A stretch of 64,000 bases of DNA from positions 1 through 64,000 of the forward strand of contig MKTY01000025.1 in assembly GCA_001898485.1 (NCBI GenBank), written 5' to 3'. The translations under genes were made by a program, and so were the position numbers. Positions 8,200 to 16,898 of the stretch are shown piece after piece. A model generated the notes under the pieces. It ran no database searches. It saw nothing but the letters and a program-made list of their open reading frames with translations, and was not told where the DNA came from. Origin of the DNA: Sphingobacteriales bacterium 46-32 (GTDB lineage Bacteria > Bacteroidota > Bacteroidia > Chitinophagales > Chitinophagaceae). Positions within the stretch are counted from its first letter, which is position 1. The number at the start of each line of letters is the position of its first letter.

Positions 8200-8847
8200 T
8201 TATTGTTTTACAAAAGTGCGTGTGCCCGTGCCGTAGTAGGGATTGTTGATGATTCGCCAGGAGGCACCTGTGCTGGTAAATACGATATCGGCAAATTCGA
8301 TATCGCCTACCAGGTCGTTGGGCTGTGGCGGACCGGCAAATGTATTAGCGGCTGTTTCAACAAAGTAAACCTTTACCCCGGTATGACCACCAGTGGCTCC
8401 TCCCGGGTTCTGTACCTGGTAAAAACCGGGCAGCAGGCGGGTGACATAAGCGTTCATACCAGTAGCTTCGCGGAGGTATGTACCACTGTAGTCGGTGGTA
8501 TTGCCCTGATAGGCCACCGCAACAATGCGGGTAGCCTCCGTATGAAAAATACCACTGCCACTTTCTTTTTCGTAGGTTACAAAATAAAGGCCGGGCACGG
8601 CTGTATTCACTTCGTTGGAGGAAGCGGCCAGCGCCTCCTGGGTGCCATCTTCAGTAAAATAGGTAGCCCCCTGATCGGTATAGGTGCTGCCCGGAGCAAT
8701 GGAGATAAACGCATCGCCTTTAAGCTCTATTACCGGCACCTTCAGTGTTTTGGAAACCCCTTTGGTAGTTTCTTTTTTGCACGAGCCCATTATTAGCAAC
8801 AAAGCCAGAACGGGCAGGTACAGGTATCGTTTGCTGTTTGTATGCAT
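8200..8847 (-). CDS. SusCD-associated surface lipoprotein with Ig-like (DUF5011/5012-type) domain
   Basis: This 215-residue lipoprotein has a lipobox (LLIMGSCKK, Cys near residue 23). Residues about 40-110 have the Ig-like pattern PVIELKGDAFISIAPGSTY...DQGA...GLYFVTYE seen in DUF5011/DUF5012-type modules, and the remaining half is a beta-rich region without a recognised motif. It is the third gene of a susC-susD operon, 17 bp after susD. Proteins in this position often help capture the ligand at the cell surface. No enzyme lies in the operon, so the substrate cannot be read from context. Confidence 0.75.
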   Translation of the reverse strand: MHTNSKRYLYLPVLALLLIMGSCKKETTKGVSKTLKVPVIELKGDAFISIAPGSTYTDQGATYFTEDGTQEALAASSNEVNTAVPGLYFVTYEKESGSGIFHTEATRIVAVAYQGNTTDYSGTYLREATGMNAYVTRLLPGFYQVQNPGGATGGHTGVKVYFVETAANTFAGPPQPNDLVGDIEFADIVFTSTGASWRIINNPYYGTGTRTFVKQ

Positions 8848-8864
8848 ACTGTTTTTTTTAATAG

Positions 8865-10346
8865 TTAATTCTGTCCGGTTGTATTAACATCCCACCACAA
8901 CTTATCGGTAACTGTTTTTTGCGGGGGCGTATTGGGATTACGCGTCACCTCTATATCTGGATAAAGAATACGCACGGGAAATTTGTTGCCGATATTGCTG
9001 GTAGCCGATACCTCAAAAATGTCAGGATAGCCGGTGCGTCGCCATTCTGTCCATCCCTCCAGATTTTGTGTACCATCCATGCTTATCCACTTCTGGCTGA
9101 TGATGGCTTTCAGTTTTTCTTCGGTGCTGCCGGCAGCAGGATAGTTCACTGATGGCTGCCCGAGGAATGTAGTGGCTTGTGCGTTACTTAACTGCCAGTA
9201 GGCAAAAGAAGCTTTGATGCCATTTTCATATAATGTCTGTGCATTGCCGCTTCCCCATCCGCGCAATACTGCTTCGGCCTGCAAAAAATAACTTTCTGCA
9301 GCACTCATCAGAATCACGGGGGCAGCTGCTCCACCATCAGGACCGCCTACTGCAGGGCCAGGCTTGGAATAGCTACGGTCATTTTGTGTGCCGGGCAGGT
9401 TAGGACCATTGCCCTGATCTATACCAGCATGATTACCGCTATTGGGCGCTGCCGTAGCACGCTGATACAAAACATCGATACGGGGATCGTTGGAGTTTTC
9501 CATATACTCCAGTGCAGTATTGCTGGCAATCAGGTTGGCCGATGTAAGTGCCTGAAAGGTCATATAAAGCGGATGCTGATTGAAAGTAGTAGTGGTGAAC
9601 TGCATATCTGCATCATCACCTGTACCCAAAAACTGCGCACCCGCTGTATACATAGCCTGAATACCAGCCTGGGCTACAGAAGGACGTACATAAGCCTGAC
9701 GGAGATAAATACGCAGTTTAAGTGTATTGGCAAACTTGTGCCATGCACTCATATCGCCCTGGTAATACAGATCATCATTGCCCGGATGATCAGATGATGA
9801 TTCGCTGAGCAGGGCCAGACCATCATCTACCAGTTTGATAAGACCATCATAAACCTGCTCCTGCGTGTCAAAACCGGGCGTGGCATTCGATGCATCCAGT
9901 GCCTGGCTGAACGGTATATCGCCATGCAGATCGGTGAGATACTGATAAATGTATGCCTGCATAAACTTACCAATAGCCGCATAGTTGTTGCGACCGGCAG
10001 CAGTAGCCTCATCAATAATATACTTCATGTCCTGGAGCGGACCCGAATACAGGGAGTTCCAGGGAGTATTGAAGTCGGTACTTACAATCGCATACTGATC
10101 AATGGTGCGGTACTGACTGGCAGTAGGCCCCTGCGTCCAGTACTGCCCCCAAAGCCCGCCCAGGATCTGGTAACGGTTAGCCATATTGTAGGCGGTGTAA
10201 CCCAGGGCCGATGGCAACACGAGATCAATAGAGGCCTGGGTTGAATTATTGGGGTCAGTATTTACGTCCAGTATTTTTTTGCAGGAGCTGAATGGCGCCA
10301 GCATACCGGCCGTGATGGTTATCAGAAAAAATATTCGTTTAAACAT
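8865..10346 (-). CDS. SusD/RagB-like outer-membrane lipoprotein (SusD-like_2 type)
   Basis: Surface lipoprotein of 493 aa that acts as the lid and ligand-binding partner of the SusC channel. Signal peptide and lipobox are at residues 1-23 (PFSSCKK). The start of the mature protein (ILDVNTDPNNSTQAS) and the blocks LGGLWGQYWTQGPTASQ and YLTDLHGDIPFSQAL are typical of the SusD-like_2 branch, which often accompanies transporters for peptides or unknown ligands rather than characterised glycans. TPR-like helices follow. It lies 18 bp downstream of susC and 17 bp upstream of the lipoprotein gene. Confidence 0.92.
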   Translation of the reverse strand: MFKRIFFLITITAGMLAPFSSCKKILDVNTDPNNSTQASIDLVLPSALGYTAYNMANRYQILGGLWGQYWTQGPTASQYRTIDQYAIVSTDFNTPWNSLYSGPLQDMKYIIDEATAAGRNNYAAIGKFMQAYIYQYLTDLHGDIPFSQALDASNATPGFDTQEQVYDGLIKLVDDGLALLSESSSDHPGNDDLYYQGDMSAWHKFANTLKLRIYLRQAYVRPSVAQAGIQAMYTAGAQFLGTGDDADMQFTTTTFNQHPLYMTFQALTSANLIASNTALEYMENSNDPRIDVLYQRATAAPNSGNHAGIDQGNGPNLPGTQNDRSYSKPGPAVGGPDGGAAAPVILMSAAESYFLQAEAVLRGWGSGNAQTLYENGIKASFAYWQLSNAQATTFLGQPSVNYPAAGSTEEKLKAIISQKWISMDGTQNLEGWTEWRRTGYPDIFEVSATSNIGNKFPVRILYPDIEVTRNPNTPPQKTVTDKLWWDVNTTGQN

Positions 10347-10364
10347 GTTGGGTCGTTTAAAAAT

Positions 10365-13300
10365 TTAGAATACAATGCGCAGATTGGCGCCAAAACTGCG
10401 TACAGAAGGAACACTTCCGTACTCATAGCCCTGTGCATTGCCTGTACCAAATGAGCTGGTTTCCGGATCAGAATAGGTGTTCTCTTTGGGTGTTTTAAGC
10501 CAGAGATTACGACCTACCAGACCTATCTGCATGCCGCTGATAAATTTTACTTTATTAAGCCACTGTTTGGGAATACGATAACTCAGTGTTGCTTCCCGCA
10601 GTTTGATAAAGCTGGCATCAAGAAGATTCTCAATGGCATTGTTCGAGACAAAATTTGTCCAGTAATCCTGCGCACTTTCTACCGGTATGGTATTGGCTAT
10701 ATACTTGCCACTTCCGGCATCGAGTACTGCACTATTGGGTATTACAAAAGGTTCGCGGTCATTGTACAGTGTTTTTGGATCTGTACCCACAAAAGTCTGC
10801 AGTGACTTGGTACGGCTGAAGAAGAGGCCGCCTTTGCGTCCATCAAACAGCAGCGTCAGCGTAAACCCTTTATAGCTGAATGAATTGAAGAAGCTCGCAA
10901 TATAGTCAGGCAGATAAGTACCATAGGTACGCGCCTGCGGATCCGTAACGGGGTAGCCTGTTGCTTCATTCACTACTACTCTGCCCAGCGAATCGCGTAG
11001 AAATCCACTGCCAAAAAACTGTCCGTAAGGTTTTCCTACCTGGGCCACTACAGTACCTCCGTTGAAACCACCCGGCAGAGTGATGCTTGATGTACCGGGG
11101 GCAATGGCATCTACATTACTCTTGTTTTTGGAGAAGGTAACGGTTGACTCCCATGTAAAGTCTTTTGTACGCACGGGTATACCACGCAGCAGCAATTCCA
11201 CTCCCCTGTTTGATACCTGACCGATATTGGTTACTCGGAACGTATAGCCTGTAGAGGCTGCAATAGGAAGTGTAATGATCTGGTCGGTGGTTTTGTTGTG
11301 ATAATAGGTAAAGTCTATACCCAACCGGTTATTAAGAAAAGACGCTTCCACGCCGCCTTCATAAGAAGTGGTAAACTCAGGTGTAAGATTCGGATTGCCG
11401 ATTGTTGCACCTACAGTAAAACCAGGGATGCCATTGAAGGGGAATGTAAGCTGTGAATTATTATATCCATCGGCCACCACACCTGGCACAAAGTTAGACT
11501 GCAGCAGGTAAGGGTTGGCGTCATTACCAACGCGGGCAGCACTGGCACGCACTTTACCATAGCTGATCCATTTAGGCATTTGAAACGCTTCACTGAAAAC
11601 AAATGAAAGGTTGGCACTGGGATAAAAGAAACTACGGTTATTTACCGGGAGTGTAGATGACCAGTCGTTACGGCCAGTAAGACCAAGGAATAAATAATCC
11701 TTAAACGCGAGGTTTATATCTGTGTACACACCAAAGAGACGGCGTTTCTGATAAGTATTATCTGCCTCGGGCGGACCACTGGTATTGCCAAGATTGTACA
11801 AACCGGGAATTACCAGGTCATTAATCTTGCTGAACTGATCATTGGTAGTACGCTCGCGGAAGTTATGTCCCACCATGGCGCGCAGCGACAAATCTTCTGT
11901 CAGCTTGAATTTACCTGATACAGTGAGATCGCTGGTGAGCTCACGGATACTGATGGCCTCTTCTGAATAACTACCGGCAAACTCGTTGCCATGGTTCTGA
12001 TTATTCGGATCAGGTATAACCCGTTTGGAGACAATTTGCTTACGACCATCATTGATCACATCTGTACCAATACGGTACACCACATCGAGCCAGCTTACCG
12101 GCTTATAGGTAAACTCCACATTTCCCAATACACGGTCAACGATACTACGGTAAGAATCTTCGCCGAGGAAGTACCAGGGGTTGACTGTATAAGCTCCGTA
12201 ATAGCCGGAGAGCGTATTGAATTTATTGTTCTTATAATCTTTGAGATCAAGCAACGAAATGTCGCGTGGAGTTTGCAGTACCTGGTCATAAGGTGATGCC
12301 CCCTGACCCTGTACAGAAAGATCGCCCACACCACGGATATAGTTTATGGTGGCACTGGAGCTGAGTTTGGACGAAAGCTCTGCTGTGCCCGTAAAGCGCA
12401 GCGAAGTACGTTTGTACTCTGTACCAGGCATGATACCTTTTTGTATGAGTTGGTTGGCAGAAAGATAATAGCTGTTGCGATCATTATTTTGCGACAGAGA
12501 CAAACCTGTATTGGACACCTGGCCAATATCAAAAAACTCTTTTACGTTATTGGGCAGACCTACATAAGGTTTCACCTGCTGCTCGCCATCCACTACCTGG
12601 CCCCAGGGTTTGAGTTTGCCATCGAAGCGCGGCCCCCAGCTGAAATTTTCGCGCAGGTCGGTTTCTTTATTACCACCCTGGCCATACTCATTCTGATATT
12701 TGGGCACACGTAATATCTGCTCGAGTGAATAAGAGGTATTAAATACTACTTCCGTTTTCTTATTACCCAATCGTTTGCCACTCTTGGTTGTGATAATAAG
12801 CGCGCCGTTTGCAGCGCGGCTGCCGTAGAGGGCTGCAGCAGCAGGGCCTTTCAACACCGTTACCGATTCCACATCCTCCGGATTAATATCATTACCGCGA
12901 TTTCCGGCATCTACCTGGTTATTGAGATTATCGCCCGGATCAATCTGCGAGTTATCGATAGGGATACCATCTACCACAATCAACGCCTGGTTGTTTCCCA
13001 GCAGTGAAGTACCTCCGCGAAATACGATACGTGTAGAGCTGCCCACTCCACCTGAACTGCTGGTAATATTTACCCCAGCCACCTTGCCCTGGAGTGAATT
13101 GAGCACACTACGATCGCGGGCGCGTGTAAGTTCTTCATTCTTGATTGTGGGCGCCGAGTAACCCAGTGTTTTGGCTTCGCGGCGAATACCAGCGGCTGTC
13201 ACAATCACTTCATTCATTTCGCGCGCCTCCACCGTCATCTGGACGGCGATATTATTATCTGCCCCTACCGTCACCTCTTTGCGCTCATAACCTACCGATG

Positions 13301-13508
13301 TAAGTATCAGTACATTACCGGGTGATGCAGTGATGGTAAAAAGACCGTCGGCGCCGGTCTGGGTTGATGCTTTACTTCCTTTGACGCTGATACTCACACC
13401 CTGGAGGGGTTGACCACCGGCATCCATGACTTTGCCACGCACCGTCTGCTGAGCCCACGTGAGAGACATCAGCAGCATGGCAGTTAATACACATGCTAAT
13501 TTTTTCAT
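10365..13508 (-). CDS. SusC/RagA-family TonB-dependent transporter (no STN domain)
   Basis: Outer-membrane active transporter of 1047 aa. Order: signal peptide (1-19), carboxypeptidase-regulatory-like domain (about 20-105, from TVRGKVMDAGGQPLQGVSI), plug domain (about 115-235) with the SusC signature AAALYGSRAANGALIITTK, and a long beta-barrel ending in VRSFGANLRIVF. There is no N-terminal STN domain and no sigma/anti-sigma pair nearby, unlike the locus at 51 kb, so regulation must differ. A 14-bp palindrome lies 43 bp upstream of the start. Together with the two downstream genes it forms an uptake unit of unknown substrate. Confidence 0.95.
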   Translation of the reverse strand: MKKLACVLTAMLLMSLTWAQQTVRGKVMDAGGQPLQGVSISVKGSKASTQTGADGLFTITASPGNVLILTSVGYERKEVTVGADNNIAVQMTVEAREMNEVIVTAAGIRREAKTLGYSAPTIKNEELTRARDRSVLNSLQGKVAGVNITSSSGGVGSSTRIVFRGGTSLLGNNQALIVVDGIPIDNSQIDPGDNLNNQVDAGNRGNDINPEDVESVTVLKGPAAAALYGSRAANGALIITTKSGKRLGNKKTEVVFNTSYSLEQILRVPKYQNEYGQGGNKETDLRENFSWGPRFDGKLKPWGQVVDGEQQVKPYVGLPNNVKEFFDIGQVSNTGLSLSQNNDRNSYYLSANQLIQKGIMPGTEYKRTSLRFTGTAELSSKLSSSATINYIRGVGDLSVQGQGASPYDQVLQTPRDISLLDLKDYKNNKFNTLSGYYGAYTVNPWYFLGEDSYRSIVDRVLGNVEFTYKPVSWLDVVYRIGTDVINDGRKQIVSKRVIPDPNNQNHGNEFAGSYSEEAISIRELTSDLTVSGKFKLTEDLSLRAMVGHNFRERTTNDQFSKINDLVIPGLYNLGNTSGPPEADNTYQKRRLFGVYTDINLAFKDYLFLGLTGRNDWSSTLPVNNRSFFYPSANLSFVFSEAFQMPKWISYGKVRASAARVGNDANPYLLQSNFVPGVVADGYNNSQLTFPFNGIPGFTVGATIGNPNLTPEFTTSYEGGVEASFLNNRLGIDFTYYHNKTTDQIITLPIAASTGYTFRVTNIGQVSNRGVELLLRGIPVRTKDFTWESTVTFSKNKSNVDAIAPGTSSITLPGGFNGGTVVAQVGKPYGQFFGSGFLRDSLGRVVVNEATGYPVTDPQARTYGTYLPDYIASFFNSFSYKGFTLTLLFDGRKGGLFFSRTKSLQTFVGTDPKTLYNDREPFVIPNSAVLDAGSGKYIANTIPVESAQDYWTNFVSNNAIENLLDASFIKLREATLSYRIPKQWLNKVKFISGMQIGLVGRNLWLKTPKENTYSDPETSSFGTGNAQGYEYGSVPSVRSFGANLRIVF

Positions 13509-13550
13509 ACACAGTTTTTGGAAAAGAAAATTGTTGCCAGAAAAGTTGGA

Positions 13551-13564
13551 CAGAACAAGTTCTG
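13551..13564. promoter_or_regulatory. Possible operator palindrome upstream of susC
   Basis: Six-base arms CAGAAC and GTTCTG surround a central AA, 43-56 bp upstream of the susC start codon. Position and symmetry suit a regulator site, but short palindromes arise by chance and no second copy was found. Confidence 0.3.
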
Positions 13565-13640
13565 CTTTTGCTGTTTTAGTCAGGGCTCATTCTTTCTCAA
13601 CCATTAATCCCGGCATCCGAAGCACAGGAAAACGTATACG

Positions 13641-13689
13641 AAAAAAAAGCAACAATGCCTCAACAGCCTTTAACAAAGCTGTTGAAGCA
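13641..13689 (-). terminator. Rho-independent terminator of pyrF
   Basis: Twelve-base arms TGCCTCAACAGC and GCTGTTGAAGCA pair with one mismatch (13656-13667 with 13678-13689). On the minus strand the stem is followed by eight T residues (13641-13648). It lies about 35 bp beyond the pyrF stop and separates pyrF from the susC promoter region. Confidence 0.85.
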
Positions 13690-13723
13690 CTTATCATAAT
13701 ATCCGTAAGTAAAAGGGAGAAAA

Positions 13724-14548
13724 TCAACGGGTGGGCAGGTACTGATCCATTTCCTGCTGATAGGCGCGGGCTACTTTTTCTGCCTGCTCTGCAAAATCAA
13801 CGCCTTCAGATGCATAAATAATGGCGCGGCTGGCATTGATCAGTAAACCGCAATCTGCATTCATGGCCTGTTCTGAAATATCGCGCAGGCTGCCGCCCTG
13901 GGCACCTACTCCCGGCACAAGATAAAAATGATCGGGCGTAAGTTTCCGGATAGGCACAAACCGGTCTGCCTGTGTAGCACCTACTACAAACATCAGGTTG
14001 CCGGTATTTCCCCAACCGCTCACTGTTTTCATCACACGCTCATACAGGAGTTCTGCGGGCTGACCGTCTGTCTGCAATCGCTGCAATTCAAAATCGGCTG
14101 CACCGGGATTGGAAGTGAGACCAAGTACGATGGCCCATTTACCTGCATGTTGCAGAAAAGGTTTTACACTGTCTTCGCCCATATATGGGGCTACAGTAAT
14201 ACTGTCAAAAGGAAGTGCTTCAAAAAAAGCACGGGCATACTGATCGGCTGTATTCCCTATATCGCCCCGCTTGGCATCGGCAATGGTGAAATGATCGGCG
14301 CCAATATAACGAACCGTTTTATCCATCGCCTCCCAGCCTTTCAGGCCAAGTGCTTCATAAAAGGCTGTATTGATCTTATAAGCCACACAAAGATCGCGGG
14401 TGGCATCGATAATGGCTTTATTAAAGGCAAAAACCGGATCAGGCTCATGGAGCAGGTGCGCCGGTATTTTGGTTATATCTGTATCGAGCCCTACGCAGAG
14501 ATAGGAACGTTTGCGAAATATCTGTGCTACCAGTTGATCACGTGTCAT
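13724..14548 (-). CDS. pyrF: Orotidine 5'-phosphate decarboxylase
   Basis: Last step of UMP synthesis. The 274-residue length and the sequence DTDITKIPAHL, FKINTAFYEALG (here YKINTAFYEALG) and TIADAKRGDIGNTADQYA place it in the longer type 2 group, with the catalytic Lys-Asp array in DAKRGDIGNT. The phosphate-binding loop is in the C-terminal VPGVGAQGG and NASRAIIYAS segments. It has a terminator of its own, and a promoter-like TATCTTCG box ends 4 nt before the ATG. It is separated from kynU by repeat hairpins. Confidence 0.95.
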   Translation of the reverse strand: MTRDQLVAQIFRKRSYLCVGLDTDITKIPAHLLHEPDPVFAFNKAIIDATRDLCVAYKINTAFYEALGLKGWEAMDKTVRYIGADHFTIADAKRGDIGNTADQYARAFFEALPFDSITVAPYMGEDSVKPFLQHAGKWAIVLGLTSNPGAADFELQRLQTDGQPAELLYERVMKTVSGWGNTGNLMFVVGATQADRFVPIRKLTPDHFYLVPGVGAQGGSLRDISEQAMNADCGLLINASRAIIYASEGVDFAEQAEKVARAYQQEMDQYLPTR

Positions 14549-14552
14549 GCGG

Positions 14553-14560
14553 CGAAGATA
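14553..14560 (-). promoter_or_regulatory. -7-like box TATCTTCG abutting the pyrF start
   Basis: Matches TAnnTTTG except for one base (TTCG) and ends 4 nt before the ATG at 14548. The same variant with the same spacing precedes fmt and the gene at 62198. Confidence 0.45.
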
Positions 14561-14566
14561 AGAAAA

Positions 14567-14706
14567 GGGTATAAAGAGTTTAAAGGGTTTAAGAAGTTTA
14601 AAAAGAGCTGTGATAAAAGAATATGTAATAACTCAGCTATCCTCATAAACACTTTATACCCTTTAAACTCTTTATACTCTTTATACTCTTTACACCCATT
14701 TAAACC
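14567..14706. repeat. Inverted family B arrays forming a long hairpin
   Basis: Purine-rich 9-bp units (14567-14604) face pyrimidine-rich units (14649-14706). Bases 14569-14588 and 14658-14677 are perfectly complementary over 20 bp, with a 69-nt loop. The array begins just beyond the kynU stop codon and ends beside the pyrF promoter, so it may end kynU transcription and insulate pyrF. Confidence 0.8.
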
Positions 14707-14711
14707 AGGTT

Positions 14712-15980
14712 TTATCCGAGCAATACTTTCTTCAACTCGTGTCCAAACCGCCATACTTCTTCAAATGTATTGTACAATGGTACAGGGGCCAGGCGAATCA
14801 CATCGGGCTCACGCCAGTCGGTAATAATACCGGCAGCAGCCAGTGCATCAAATACATTTTTACCATCGCGCTGCATCAATAATGACACCTGACTGCCCTG
14901 CTGCGCCGGATCGCGGGGTGTAAGAATGGTAATGGGGCTACCTGCCACCGTCTGGTTCACCTCGTCGAGTATGGCCCAGAGAAATGCGGTCAGTTTCTCA
15001 CGTTTGGCCTGTATAACATCCCAACCGGCCTCTGCCACTACATCAAGTGCGGCGCGGTGCGATGCATATAGCAGCAGCGAAGGTGTGCTGAGCTGCCAGC
15101 CCTGAGCACCCGGCATAGGTACAAATCCTTTTTGCATCAGAAAGCGCGTAGGCTTATCATAACCCCACCAGCCGGCAAAACGCGGCACATCGGCCTGATG
15201 ATGGCGCTCATGAATAAATACGCCTCCGATTGCTCCCGGACCTGAATTGAGGTACTTGTAGGTACACCAGCAGGCAAAATCAGCATTCCAGTCGTGCAAT
15301 TGCACAGGTATATTGCCTGCTGCATGAGCCAGATCAAAACCCACCAATGCTCCGGCCTTATGAGCCGCAGCAGTAATAGCCGGCATATCCAGCACCTGGC
15401 CGGTATAATAATTAATGCCACCAAATAACACCAGCGCGGTCTCTTCCGCATTCTTCTCAATGGCGGTAATAATATCTTCTGTATGCAGTAAATGTTCGCC
15501 TTCGCGCGGAGCAACTTCTATAATTGTTTTTTCGGGATCAAACCCGTGATGCCGCACATGTGTTTCGAGGCTGTACTGATCGCTGGGAAAGGCTTTTGCC
15601 TCGCAAATAATTTTTACCCGTTTGCCCGAAGGGCGGTAAAAACTTACCAGCAGCAATTGCAGGTTGACCGTCAGTTGATTCATAACCACCAACTCGTGCG
15701 GTTGTGCTCCTGTAATCTTGCCGAGTGTGGGTAAAAAATGATCATGGTAATTCATCCAAGCATCCGGTGCATGAAAAAAGGCTTCCACTCCGTATGTTGC
15801 CCAGTCGCTGAGTACCTGATCGAGATAAGCGCGCGTGCGAACAGGTTGCAATCCCAATGAATTGCCCAGAAAATATATCTGTTCTCCTTCGCCGTGCGTC
15901 GGTATCAGAAATTGTTTACGCATACCTGCCAGCGGATCCTGTACATCGGCCAGTTGCGCCGCTTCTAATGATATGTTCAT
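14712..15980 (-). CDS. kynU: Kynureninase
   Basis: PLP enzyme that cleaves kynurenine or 3-hydroxykynurenine to (3-hydroxy)anthranilate and alanine, in tryptophan breakdown or NAD synthesis. At 422 aa it has family length. Key segments are YFLGNSLGLQPVRTR (N-terminus), VVMNQLTVNLQLLL (cofactor phosphate contact), VGFDLAHAAGNIPVQL (Asp holding the pyridine nitrogen) and WCTYKYLNSGPGAIGG, whose Lys should bind PLP. The C-terminal VIRLAPVPLYNTFEEVW is also typical. No other kynurenine-pathway gene is nearby, except possibly the glutaryl-CoA-type dehydrogenase at 6744. Confidence 0.95.
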   Translation of the reverse strand: MNISLEAAQLADVQDPLAGMRKQFLIPTHGEGEQIYFLGNSLGLQPVRTRAYLDQVLSDWATYGVEAFFHAPDAWMNYHDHFLPTLGKITGAQPHELVVMNQLTVNLQLLLVSFYRPSGKRVKIICEAKAFPSDQYSLETHVRHHGFDPEKTIIEVAPREGEHLLHTEDIITAIEKNAEETALVLFGGINYYTGQVLDMPAITAAAHKAGALVGFDLAHAAGNIPVQLHDWNADFACWCTYKYLNSGPGAIGGVFIHERHHQADVPRFAGWWGYDKPTRFLMQKGFVPMPGAQGWQLSTPSLLLYASHRAALDVVAEAGWDVIQAKREKLTAFLWAILDEVNQTVAGSPITILTPRDPAQQGSQVSLLMQRDGKNVFDALAAAGIITDWREPDVIRLAPVPLYNTFEEVWRFGHELKKVLLG

Positions 15981-16029
15981 ACTAACGAGGATAAAAGGTT
16001 AAAGATTAAGGGTAAAAGGCAAAGACATA

Positions 16030-16815
16030 TTAAATGCTGCCTGTACGGCCGCCGTCAACCGGTATACTGGTACCACTAACATAGGCGGCTGCAGGTGTTG
16101 CCAGAAATGCGGCTACCGCTGCCACTTCTGCTGCTGTGGCAAAGCGGCGTAAGGGAACACTCTCGCGCATGCTGTCGGCAACTTTTTCTATACTTACTCC
16201 ACGGGCTGTTGCGATACTGCTGATGAGGTGCTGCAACCGCTGTGTATATGTAAGTCCCGGTAAAATATTATTGACCGTAATACCGAAAGGTCCTACTTCG
16301 CCGGCCAGTGTCTTGGCCCAGCCAGCCACTGCTGCACGTATAGTATTGGAAACACCCAGGTTGGGAATAGGTATACGTACGGATGTGGAAACGATATTGA
16401 TGATACGTCCGTAGCCGGCAGCTTTCATACCAGGCAGCAGTGCCTGCACCAGGTGCTGGTTATTGATAATATGCTGCTGAAATGCTGTCAGAAATTCTGT
16501 TGCTGTAGCCTCTGTTACAGGCCCCGGTTTCGGCCCACCTGTATTATTGATGAGTATATGTATCGGGCCTTTTTTAACCAACTGCTGAACTGCATGATCT
16601 ACCGCAGCTATATCAAAAAAATCAGCGACTGCATACTGATGTGTCTGATCAAAAGGCCGGGGCAATGCGGCTACAGTCTCCTGCAGGCGTTTTTCATCTC
16701 TCGCCAGTAAAATACATGTAGCGCCCAGTGTAGCCAGTTCCTGCGCAATGGCCAGCCCGATTCCCTGCGTGCTGCCACCAATCAATGCCGTTTTGTGCTG
16801 CAATGAAATATTCAT
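16030..16815 (-). CDS. SDR-family protein with altered catalytic motif
   Basis: Short-chain dehydrogenase fold of 261 aa. The cofactor motif GGSTQGIG (residues 14-21) and NNTGG (near 90) are intact, as are the C-terminal ILPGLTYTQRL and VSGTSIPVDGG segments. The catalytic YxxxK is not recognisable: where Tyr and Lys should lie, 13 and 17 residues after the catalytic Ser, the sequence reads SNTIR. It therefore belongs to an atypical SDR branch often annotated as 3-oxoacyl-ACP reductase; its reaction cannot be predicted. A TAGGTTTG promoter box ends 4 nt upstream of the ATG, so it is likely transcribed separately from the upstream genes. Confidence 0.85.
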   Translation of the reverse strand: MNISLQHKTALIGGSTQGIGLAIAQELATLGATCILLARDEKRLQETVAALPRPFDQTHQYAVADFFDIAAVDHAVQQLVKKGPIHILINNTGGPKPGPVTEATATEFLTAFQQHIINNQHLVQALLPGMKAAGYGRIINIVSTSVRIPIPNLGVSNTIRAAVAGWAKTLAGEVGPFGITVNNILPGLTYTQRLQHLISSIATARGVSIEKVADSMRESVPLRRFATAAEVAAVAAFLATPAAAYVSGTSIPVDGGRTGSI

Positions 16816-16819
16816 AGGC

Positions 16820-16827
16820 CAAACCTA
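16820..16827 (-). promoter_or_regulatory. -7 box TAGGTTTG abutting the SDR start
   Basis: Exact TAnnTTTG box ending 4 nt before the ATG at 16815. Confidence 0.6.
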
Positions 16828-16849
16828 CTGAAAAAAGAATTAGGAGTTC

Positions 16850-16898
16850 GATGCGCTGATGCGCTGATGGGCTAATGTGCTGATGTGCTAATGTGCTG
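16850..16898 (+). repeat. Family C repeat (8-bp units), partly coding
   Basis: Six units of the TGTGCTGA/TGTGCTAA type. The right part overlaps the 3' end of the glycerophosphodiesterase gene and encodes its last residues HISTSAH and TAG stop. Relative to that gene the orientation is opposite to the usual post-stop orientation. Confidence 0.8.

Noticed and set aside
13551-13564. SOS-type LexA operator upstream of susC
   Set aside because: Arm sequence and spacing do not match a LexA site known to me, and susC is not a plausible SOS gene; kept only as an unspecific palindrome.
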